Source: Candidatus Fermentibacterales bacterium
GTDB lineage: Bacteria; Fermentibacterota; Fermentibacteria; Fermentibacterales; JAFGKQ01
Assembly: GCA_016928495.1 (NCBI GenBank)
Contig: JAFGKQ010000069.1
Location: 1-6,995, forward strand
Reading direction: 5' to 3'
DNA: 6,995 bases
A program made the translations under genes and the position numbers. How positions within the stretch are numbered: the stretch's first letter is position 1; every line of letters begins with the position of its first letter. Under the pieces are notes generated by a model. It searched no databases, was not told the DNA's origin, and was given only the letters and a program-made list of their open reading frames with translations. Shown piece by piece: positions 1 through 5,421 of the stretch.

Positions 1-453
1 CATCCCATCGAACTCCATCACCGTCCGTCTGCCCGGTTCGGACACCAGGATCCTCCCGTCTTCCATGGCGCAGATCCCTCGGGGAGAGTAGAACTCACCC
101 GGACCGTGGCCCAGTCTTCCGAAGGTCGTGGGATTGCCGTTCTCCGGGACGATCCTGACCCTGCCCATGACGCGATCCAGTATCAGGACGGAGCCTGACG
201 GATGGTAGCAGAAGCCGTCTATGCTGCCGATGAGCTCCAGCGAGTCTCCCATCTCCACACCGAACGAGTCGGCTACTACGAGCTGATATACGGGAACACC
301 CGGGTCCGGGCCTGCAGGGCTCTCCTCAACGCTGGAGCTGCAATTGAACGAAGCCAGAACGGCACTCGCTACAAGAACCAGTACCGGAGCAGACCCCTTG
401 ACCGTCTGTGTCTGCGCCCTGCCTGCACACCTGCTCCCTGGTTGAACGGACAT
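1..453 (-). CDS. Exported six-bladed beta-propeller protein, probable lipoprotein (N-terminal part, runs off the left edge)
   Basis: The frame is open from ATG at 453 to base 1, giving 151 codons with no stop, so only the N-terminus is present. The start is chosen because GGAAGG lies about 8 nt upstream. Residues 1-20 are polar and basic; residues 21-36 are a hydrophobic signal segment ending in LASFNC (Cys38), followed by a Ser/Glu/Pro/Gly linker typical of lipoproteins. Asn at -1 and Phe at -2 make this a poor lipobox, so plain secretion is also possible. From about residue 55 the protein shows propeller blades. The diagnostic stretch is LGHGPGEFYSPRGI followed by an aspartate/glycine turn and ILVSEPGRRTVMEFDG, which matches the GxGPGEFxxPxGI signature of NHL-like/6-bladed propeller proteins. 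These are usually binding or scaffold proteins of the cell envelope. It lies on the same strand as the scm genes, 222 nt after the small cysteine peptide. Confident about the fold; the specific role is unknown. Confidence 0.8.
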   Translation of the reverse strand, partial: MSVQPGSRCAGRAQTQTVKGSAPVLVLVASAVLASFNCSSSVEESPAGPDPGVPVYQLVVADSFGVEMGDSLELIGSIDGFCYHPSGSVLILDRVMGRVRIVPENGNPTTFGRLGHGPGEFYSPRGICAMEDGRILVSEPGRRTVMEFDGM

Positions 454-675
454 GGCTTTCACCTTCCAGCGTGTCTCCCCCCGCGAGCCTGCTGGTCCCC
501 TCCAGGATCTACTCCGACGCCAACCGCGAGTGCTCCCCAGTGAGGCATGCGCCCGCGGACTCCTCTCGACAAGACCGGGAGGACTCGATGCAGCTGCTCT
601 CTCGAACCACCGGCTCTTTCACCTGTCCGAAACCCAGCGTCGCCCATGATGCTGGCACTACACTCGGCGGCAGGC

Positions 676-858
676 TCAGGACTGCCAGGGGCCAGGGAGA
701 CAGAGCTCTGTCTGTATATGCCCTCCGGGCCAGCACTGCACCCAGTCCTCTATTCCACCATCACATGAGAGCTTGGGGCTGTACCCATGCTTGCAGTCCA
801 TCGCGCCGTCAAACCCCCCAGCGCCTATCCCGAAGAGCCTCGGGTCTTCCCAGGTCAT
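676..858 (-). CDS. 60-residue cysteine-periodic peptide, candidate precursor for the adjacent radical SAM cassette
   Basis: This small ORF lies on the operon strand, 67 nt after the scmF stop. I chose ATG at 858 because GGGAGG sits 7 nt upstream; an in-frame ATG at 912 has no such site and would add 18 residues. The 60-residue product has an acidic/aromatic N-terminus (MTWEDPRLFG), a glycine-rich stretch (residues 10-18) and four cysteines at 22, 32, 42 and 53. It also has four tryptophans and a Pro/Gly C-terminal tail ending PGPWQS. It shows no signal peptide and no membrane segment. The repeating units around the cysteines (DCKHGY, SCDGGI, QCWPGG, LCLPGP) resemble a core carrying several modification sites, and size and position suit a RiPP precursor. 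I do not recognise the family and cannot prove translation. Codon choice is somewhat less GC3-biased than in the scm genes. The link to ScmDEF is inference from position, spacing and composition. Confidence 0.55.
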   Translation of the reverse strand: MTWEDPRLFGIGAGGFDGAMDCKHGYSPKLSCDGGIEDWVQCWPGGHIQTELCLPGPWQS

Positions 859-888
859 GCTACTGCCTCCCGTCATCGCTGAACCGCA

Positions 889-901
889 ACTCCCAGGGAG
901 T
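889..901. repeat. 13-nt perfect palindrome between scmF and the small peptide gene
   Basis: ACTCCCAGGGAGT reads the same on both strands apart from its central base. It lies between the scmF stop and the SD of the 60-residue ORF. It could fold as a short 5-bp hairpin with a 3-nt loop in the transcript, or act as a small operator. No T-tract follows on the minus strand, so it is not a convincing terminator. Its function is unknown and chance occurrence is possible. Confidence 0.3.
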
Positions 902-925
902 CGCCCGATCATGCTCCAGGCAACA

Positions 926-2050
926 TCAGCCCGGCACTCCGAGAGCCGGCCTCAGCCTGCTCTCCGGGAACAGCCCCCCTTCCATCGCCTGCTCGCAGTA
1001 CCAGAACGGGGCCGTGAGCCTGCCGCTGGCGTAGTAGTTCTGGGCAACGCAGCTTCCCATGCACAGAGCCTTCATCAGGCAGTCTCCGCAGACTCCCTCG
1101 AGCATTCCGGGAAGGCCGCCGCGGAGTTCGTTCAGAACCGGGGAGCCCCTCCAGACATCCTCCAGCCTGTCTCTGCCTGCGTGCCCGAAGACCAGGTCGG
1201 GAACCGTCTCCCCTATTCCGCAGAGGGAGTAGGAGCCGTCCGCCAGCACGCCCAGGATCCCCAGTACGTTGCACACCGCGCATCCGTCTCCTCCCCGTCC
1301 GAACATCCTGCCGAGCGGGCGGAAGGCCATGGGCTGGCAGAAGACGAGCCTGAGCGCGGTCTTCCCGGAGAGCTCGTCATGGACCCACCTGCCCAGCCTG
1401 ACCAGCTCCCGGATCGGCAGCGTCTCCATCGCCCTGTGCATTCTGTCTCCCCTCGCAGTGGGCTGCACCGGGTTGAACTTGACCGACTCGAGGCCGAGCT
1501 TCTCGGCCAGGCGGACTACCGCTTCCATCTGCTGCGCGTTCCTTCTCATCACCGACATGATGAGCTGTGTTCTGATCCCGGCCTCCGCCAGGCATCCTGC
1601 CCCCGAGACGGCAGCCTCGAAGGCCCCGTCCACTCCCCTCACCCAGTCGTGGGTCTCGGGGTCGGCTCCATCTATGCTGACCGACACGAAGGGCCTTCTC
1701 GAGCTGTCCCTCACGCGTCGGGCCATCTCCGGGGTGCAGAGCGTGCCGTTGGTCTCCATGACCAGATCGAGCTGCCGGGAGCGCACGATCGAGAGCATCT
1801 CCCCCAGGTTCGGGTGAAGGAGCGGCTCTCCTCCCGTGAGCTTCACCCCCCGCAGGCCCAGCAGCCTGCCCTGTTCGACGACCGACCGGAAGAGCCCGGG
1901 ATCCAGTGACGGGAGAGGCCTGTCGGGAGTCTGGTGCTCCGGCGCGATCCAGCAATGGCGGCACCTGAGGTTGCAGCCCTTGGTCAGGTAGAAGTAGATC
2001 TGCCTCAGAGGGTAGTGCTCCACAGCTTCTCGTTGCTCCTCTGTCCCCAT
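926..2050 (-). CDS. scmF: Radical SAM/SPASM peptide-modifying enzyme, ScmF-like
   Basis: This 374-residue enzyme is predicted to use S-adenosylmethionine and an iron-sulfur cluster to make a radical that modifies a peptide in the cytoplasm. The N-terminus IYFYLTKGCNLRCRHCW holds the CX3CX2C cluster motif (Cys26, Cys30, Cys33), followed by GGEP (73-76) and a SIDGADPETHDWVRG strand. The C-terminal SPASM domain carries Cys260, Cys277 (after an LGVLADGSYSLC strand), the CX2CX5CX3C set 321/324/330/334 and Cys352, enough for two auxiliary [4Fe-4S] clusters. The whole protein, especially the PLRQIYFYLT lead-in and HCWIAPEHQ, matches my memory of the SynChlorMet protein ScmF. Its ATG shares its A with the scmE stop (TGATG), and GAGGG lies 7 nt upstream, indicating translational coupling. 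All cluster cysteines are intact. The family assignment is good; substrate and chemistry are not known. Confidence 0.88.
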   Translation of the reverse strand: MGTEEQREAVEHYPLRQIYFYLTKGCNLRCRHCWIAPEHQTPDRPLPSLDPGLFRSVVEQGRLLGLRGVKLTGGEPLLHPNLGEMLSIVRSRQLDLVMETNGTLCTPEMARRVRDSSRRPFVSVSIDGADPETHDWVRGVDGAFEAAVSGAGCLAEAGIRTQLIMSVMRRNAQQMEAVVRLAEKLGLESVKFNPVQPTARGDRMHRAMETLPIRELVRLGRWVHDELSGKTALRLVFCQPMAFRPLGRMFGRGGDGCAVCNVLGILGVLADGSYSLCGIGETVPDLVFGHAGRDRLEDVWRGSPVLNELRGGLPGMLEGVCGDCLMKALCMGSCVAQNYYASGRLTAPFWYCEQAMEGGLFPESRLRPALGVPG

Positions 2051-3153
2051 CAGGACACCCTCGGCAGCTTCCCGCCCGAGTCGAGGAAGCGTCTCAGGCA
2101 GGCATCAGGGCTCGGATGGTTCTCGACGCCCAGGATCGTGTAGGCCAGGGCGGGGCAGTTGCCCCTGCAGTAGGGGATGTAGGGACAGCCCCTGCAGAAC
2201 TCGAAAGACCCCAGAGGCACATCCCACCTTCGCCTGAGGCTCAGGATGCCGGGGTGCTCCTGCCAGAGGACCCGCAGATCGGAGCGGTTGATCCTGCCCA
2301 GCTCGATATGGGTCATCTGGACGCACGGGACGATCACCCCGTCCGCCCTGACCGTGATCTTCGAGAAGACTCCCCCGCATGACCTGAGGTAGCCGCAGTC
2401 GGGGAACGGGTCCAGGCCTTCTTTCCTGGCCCGCTCCATGTCGAGCCAGTGCCTCGCGTTGGACAGCGGGCCCGCGTTGGCGAGGATGCGTCCGGGGTAT
2501 CTATCGCCGAGCCGAAGCAGGGCCTCCATCGCCCGGGAGTGCTCCTCGACGCCGAGCTGCACCTCGTCGGCGTTCTGCCTGCAGAGGCCCATGTAGGAGG
2601 CGGAGTTGGTGCTGAACGCGGGAAGCCCGAAACCCTCCAGAAGCAGCGTCGCGATCCTCTCGAGGTCATCCACGTTCCGCTTGTGGACCGTCACCCTGAC
2701 CGAGATGGGGAGCCGGCTCTTCTGGAGGATCCGCAGCCCGGTGATGACGCCCTCGAAGCTCCCATCGCCGCGGAAGTGATCGTGAACCTCCGGGCATGAT
2801 CCGTCGATCGAGAGCTGGACCTGGTGGCACCTTCCCGTCGATCTCAGGGAAGCCGCGAGCTCCAGGGTCAGCAGCAGCCCGTTGGTCTGTATCCGGAACC
2901 TCATGCGGTTCGTGACTATGCCGTTGACGAGCTCCATCAGGTCTCCTCTGAGAAGCGGCTCGCCTCCTCCGAGCACGACTTCGAGAACCGAGCAGCGGTT
3001 CAGTTCCTCGAAGAAGGCGAGCCACTCCCCGGTGGGGAGGTCATCGGATCCGGAGCCCTCGCTGCTGAAGTGCGAGCAGTAGGTGCACCTGAGGTTGCAC
3101 TGGTTCGTGATGCAGATCTCGACGTTGCGGGGGGTCCTGCAGGCTCTCATCAT
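2050..3153 (-). CDS. scmE: Radical SAM/SPASM peptide-modifying enzyme, ScmE-like
   Basis: This 367-residue radical SAM enzyme is the first of two in the operon. The cluster motif is ITNQCNLRCTYC (Cys19, Cys23, Cys26). It is followed by GGEP at 63-66, the SIDGSCPEVHDHFRG strand near 115-129, and a SPASM domain with Cys253, Cys259, Cys277, then 320/323/329/333 (CX2CX5CX3C) and Cys352. Stretches such as LPTGEWLAFFEEL, NRMRFRIQTNG, FSKITVRADGVIVPC and FEFCRGCPYIPYCRGNCPA match the SynChlorMet ScmE pattern as I remember it. The frame is open far upstream (to 3480), but that part is out-of-frame scmD. The start is therefore placed at the ATGATG one base after the scmD stop. The local SD is weak (a GGGCGGGCG run), so expression probably depends on coupling to scmD; the second ATG (3150) is an equal alternative. 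It shares the radical SAM and SPASM layout of ScmF but is clearly divergent from it, so the two enzymes likely act on different positions. Confidence 0.9.
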   Translation of the reverse strand: MMRACRTPRNVEICITNQCNLRCTYCSHFSSEGSGSDDLPTGEWLAFFEELNRCSVLEVVLGGGEPLLRGDLMELVNGIVTNRMRFRIQTNGLLLTLELAASLRSTGRCHQVQLSIDGSCPEVHDHFRGDGSFEGVITGLRILQKSRLPISVRVTVHKRNVDDLERIATLLLEGFGLPAFSTNSASYMGLCRQNADEVQLGVEEHSRAMEALLRLGDRYPGRILANAGPLSNARHWLDMERARKEGLDPFPDCGYLRSCGGVFSKITVRADGVIVPCVQMTHIELGRINRSDLRVLWQEHPGILSLRRRWDVPLGSFEFCRGCPYIPYCRGNCPALAYTILGVENHPSPDACLRRFLDSGGKLPRVS

Positions 3154-3154
3154 C

Positions 3155-3445
3155 TCAGCGCCCGCCCGGGGTGCGCAGCTCGGCCATTCCGCGGGTGACC
3201 AGCTCCTCCAGGAAATCCCCGACGATCCTCTCGGCATCGGACGGGACGTCGGTACAGCGCTCGCGGATCTCGGCGACGATGTCCCGCACCGTTCTGCTGC
3301 CGTCCAGGAGCCTGAAGACGAGCACGCCCATCGGGTTGACGCCGAAGGTAGCGGCGGTGTCGGGATCGAAGAGAATGGCCCAGTCGTCGGTCTCCTCGCG
3401 CAGGACGATCCGGGGCATGGGAAGAACGAGCGCTTCGCTTCGCAT
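3155..3445 (-). CDS. scmD: PqqD-like peptide-recognition protein, ScmD-like
   Basis: This 96-residue protein has the PqqD fold, the RiPP recognition element that binds a precursor's leader and presents it to a radical SAM enzyme. The visible pattern is WAILFDPDTAATFGVNPMGVLVFRLLDGSRTVRDIV at residues 22-57. It contains the family's 'FDP-t--t--lNP-G--v---LDG-rtv-eI' signature, followed by an acidic helix (AERIVGDFLEELVTRGMAEL). The start at 3445 is chosen because AAAGGA lies 8 nt upstream and the domain begins about ten residues later. The frame stays open to 3898, but that extension overlaps the divergent gene and looks non-coding. This is the first gene of the scmD-scmE-scmF operon and is separated from scmE by one base. 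Having a PqqD protein plus two SPASM enzymes is the defining content of the SynChlorMet cassette, so the symbol rests on protein type and neighbours together. Confidence 0.87.
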   Translation of the reverse strand: MRSEALVLPMPRIVLREETDDWAILFDPDTAATFGVNPMGVLVFRLLDGSRTVRDIVAEIRERCTDVPSDAERIVGDFLEELVTRGMAELRTPGGR

Positions 3446-3498
3446 TCGCCTGGTCCTTTCCGCGGGGCGGAGCTGCACACGACAGACCGATCGCCGGG

Positions 3499-3527
3499 AT
3501 TGTCCTGATCCGAAAACCGGGCCGCAA
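3499..3527 (-). promoter_or_regulatory. Weak candidate promoter for scmDEF
   Basis: On the minus strand, TTGCGG (3527-3522) and GACAAT (3504-3499) are separated by 17 nt. They match the sigma70 consensus at 3/6 and 4/6 positions. A transcript would have a leader of about 45 nt before the scmD ATG. The spacing is right but the match is weak, and the organism's housekeeping consensus is unknown. Confidence 0.2.
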
Positions 3528-3573
3528 CCCCCCGCGTCGAATTCGCTTCCGGGAGACCCTACCCTCGTCGGGG

Positions 3574-3592
3574 GCGGCCCCAGGCGGGCCGC
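3574..3592. repeat. 7-bp inverted repeat in the scmD/divergent-gene intergenic region
   Basis: GCGGCCC (3574-3580) and GGGCCGC (3586-3592) form a perfect 7-bp stem around a 5-nt CAGGC loop. It lies 31 nt before the ATG of the plus-strand gene and about 130 nt before scmD, in the only divergent spacer beside the cassette. It could be an operator dyad or a leader hairpin for the plus-strand gene. There is no T-tract, so it is not a typical terminator. Confidence 0.4.
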
Positions 3593-3623
3593 TGCCACAG
3601 GAAACCAACGGACGGGAGACGGC

Positions 3624-3970
3624 ATGAACAGGCTGGTGGTCGTGCATCTCAACCAAGAGAGGCGATGCGCCGTGGTGGAGCAGATCGAGTACCCACTGCA
3701 ACAGCTGCTCTTCGCTGTTCCCAACGGCATCATCGAGGTGCTGGGCAAGAACCGCAGGTTCATCTCGACGATCCCCATGGGGCCCGGGTTCGACGATGGC
3801 CTGGTCAGAGAGGGAAGCGCCCCCGTGATCCACGGCAGGCTCCTGACGAGGCCCAGGCCGGCATTCCGGAGAGCGAGGAGAGAAGGGTCGCCTCCCACAT
3901 CGCCTCGGTCCTTAGCTTCGCCCCGGACACCAGGGTCCTGGGCTACTGGTTCACGCCGGCGGGGGACTGA
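3624..3970 (+). pseudogene. Small protein of unknown function, interrupted by a one-base frameshift
   Basis: The start is ATG at 3624 with GGGAG 5 nt upstream. The first about 74 codons read MNRLVVVHLNQERRCAVVEQ and continue through IEVLGKNRRFISTIPMGPGFDD to APVIHGRLL, with the GC3-rich codon choice of the neighbouring genes. After about 3840-3850 that frame turns into Arg/Pro/Ser-rich nonsense. The -1 frame takes over with DEAQAGIPESEERRVASHIASVLSFAPDTRVLGYWFTPAGD and stops at 3970, just before the convergent glycosyltransferase. Joined, the two parts give about 115 residues. No slippery heptamer stands at the junction, so a missing base (real mutation or sequencing/assembly error) is more likely than programmed frameshifting. 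There is no signal peptide or clear membrane helix; the product looks like a small soluble alpha/beta protein. I do not recognise it. It is transcribed divergently from scmD and may share its control region. Confidence 0.55.
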
Positions 3971-3984
3971 GCGGGGCAGACAGG

Positions 3985-4000
3985 CCGGCGGCTTCGCCGG
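3985..4000. terminator. Hairpin between convergent genes, possible bidirectional terminator
   Basis: CCGGCG and CGCCGG form a perfect 6-bp stem with a GCTT loop. It sits in the 34-nt gap between the plus-strand stop (3970) and the glycosyltransferase stop (TAA at 4007-4005). The position is where a shared terminator is expected. No run of T follows on either strand, so it may be a pause/stabilising hairpin or need Rho. Confidence 0.45.
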
Positions 4001-4004
4001 GTCC

Positions 4005-5267
4005 TTACCGGGGCAGCCCCTCGATCAGTCTGACGGCGGTATCGAGGCCATCCTCGCCCGCCATCACGCCTGCCAGCTCCCGCGCGCGGGCTCTCATGCC
4101 ATCCGAGCCGCAGGCTTCCGCAATGGCCCCGGTCAGGGCGGGAAGGCTGAGCTTCCTGCGAAGCAGGGGCTTCGGGGCCACGCCCCTCCCGTGGAGAAGA
4201 GGTCCCCAGAAGAGCTGATCGACCCCGTACATCAGGACGACCGAGGGTAGGCCGCAGCCCGTGACGGTGTGGGTCGTGCCGGCTCCCCCGTGGTGGAGCA
4301 CTGCGCGGCAGTGCGGGAAGACCTCGCGATGCGGCGTCCTGCCGACCAGGACGATGTCGTCGGAGGAGGGCATCCACCTCAGGTCCTGCCTGCCGCACTG
4401 GATGACGCCTCTCTGCCCGGCGTCCAGGATGGCCCGGGAGACAAGCTCCATCAGCCGGTCCGGCTCGGGCTCGAAGTGCATCATGCTGCCGAAGGTGCAG
4501 TAGACCGGGGCCTCGCCGGCCTCGAGGAAACTCTGCAGGGCGGGCGGGATGCCGGTCTCCGGCTGCTCCGGGACCATGCTGCCGCACAGCCGGGCATTCA
4601 TGCCCCAGCGCACCTCGCGGGGGAAGAAGGCCCTGCTGCAGCCGACCAGAGTCAGGTCGCTCATGGTGATAAGCCAGTCGTAGACGTTGGGGATGGGATC
4701 CAGCCCCACCTGCTTGCGTAGCGAGTTGATCCTCTCGCCCAGGAGGCGTGAGAGCACCTTCGAGGCGATCCGCCAGAGCAGGGCGTTCAGGGGCCTTCCC
4801 AGCCAGGGCGCCCCCATGAAGCGGATGTCCGGGGACCTCAGCGCACCCGCTGTGGGCGTGACATCCACCAGGGGAGTACCGTGCTTCTCCGCTGCCACCG
4901 AGAGCGTGTGCACCAGCAGGTGCTTCACGACTACGTCGCAGTCCCGGCAGAGCCTGACGCTGTGGTCGAGAAGCTCCTGCTCCACCGGGTCGAACAGGTG
5001 GTCCAGAAGGAACCGGAAGTGCTCGACCGGGTCGCGCTTCGATATGGCCATGGCGCTCATGCGGTCGGCAAGCTCCCTGTCGTGCGGTATCGGGGCCGTC
5101 AGGGAGAGCCTGACCGGCCTGCCCTCGAGCATGCCGGAGTAGTCCCTGTAGTCTATCGGGGAGATGACCAGGTCGACCTCGTGCCCCCTGTCCGAGAGAC
5201 CCTGTGCCAGGGCCACAAGGGGCCTTATGTCGCCTTCGCTGCCCCATGCCATGATTCCGACCTTCAC
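4005..5267 (-). CDS. GT1-family (UGT/MGT-like) glycosyltransferase
   Basis: This 420-residue GT-B fold enzyme is predicted to transfer a sugar from a nucleotide-sugar donor to a small molecule, lipid or peptide acceptor in the cytoplasm. The N-terminal MAWGSEGDIRPLVALAQGL (6-24) is the GS-GD-xP acceptor-domain signature of the UGT80/macrolide/vancomycin glycosyltransferase group. The C-terminal donor domain has VYCTFGSM (255-262), HHGGAGTTHT (325-334) and the GVDQ sugar-contact motif (348-351). The length is typical of the family. The start is GTG at 5267 with a GAGGAGAGGAG tract 9 nt upstream; the next in-frame Met (residue 6) would cut into the first beta strand. It is convergent with the broken small gene and divergent from the protease, so it forms its own transcription unit and is not part of the scm operon. 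The acceptor cannot be predicted: glycolipid, sterol-like or natural-product targets all fit. Confidence 0.9.
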   Translation of the reverse strand: MKVGIMAWGSEGDIRPLVALAQGLSDRGHEVDLVISPIDYRDYSGMLEGRPVRLSLTAPIPHDRELADRMSAMAISKRDPVEHFRFLLDHLFDPVEQELLDHSVRLCRDCDVVVKHLLVHTLSVAAEKHGTPLVDVTPTAGALRSPDIRFMGAPWLGRPLNALLWRIASKVLSRLLGERINSLRKQVGLDPIPNVYDWLITMSDLTLVGCSRAFFPREVRWGMNARLCGSMVPEQPETGIPPALQSFLEAGEAPVYCTFGSMMHFEPEPDRLMELVSRAILDAGQRGVIQCGRQDLRWMPSSDDIVLVGRTPHREVFPHCRAVLHHGGAGTTHTVTGCGLPSVVLMYGVDQLFWGPLLHGRGVAPKPLLRRKLSLPALTGAIAEACGSDGMRARARELAGVMAGEDGLDTAVRLIEGLPR

Positions 5268-5421
5268 CCTCTCCGGCTCCTCTCCTCAGGGGCGGGCAGC
5301 ACATCGACCGCTTCCTGCGGAACATATGCAGGCAGCGCTCCATCTGGACACCGCCCGCTGCATGGATCATCCTCTGCCCGGCCCAACTCGGGATCAGTCT
5401 AACGGAGGCAGGAGGAATGGC

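Noticed and set aside
509-622. A minus-strand 37-residue frame from GTG 622 with three cysteines (at 11, 18 and 26), which could be a second precursor peptide.
   Set aside because: Codon choice is coding-like, but there is no clear SD before the GTG and the sequence shares no pattern with the 60-residue peptide. It may be chance in a GC-rich spacer.
773-1909. A 378-codon plus-strand open frame opposite scmF.
   Set aside because: Low-complexity composition and no SD; the opposite strand encodes ScmF with all cluster motifs.
2050-3480. An N-terminally longer form of scmE (476 codons).
   Set aside because: The added 109 residues are the out-of-frame reading of scmD; the homologous part starts at the ATGATG after the scmD stop.
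3155-3898. An N-terminally longer form of scmD (247 codons).
   Set aside because: The extra 151 residues look like noise, overlap the divergent small gene, and ATG 3445 has its own SD directly before the PqqD domain.
5268-5421. Promoters in the divergent glycosyltransferase/protease spacer.
   Set aside because: At least one promoter each way must exist, but I see no -35/-10 pair with acceptable match and spacing.
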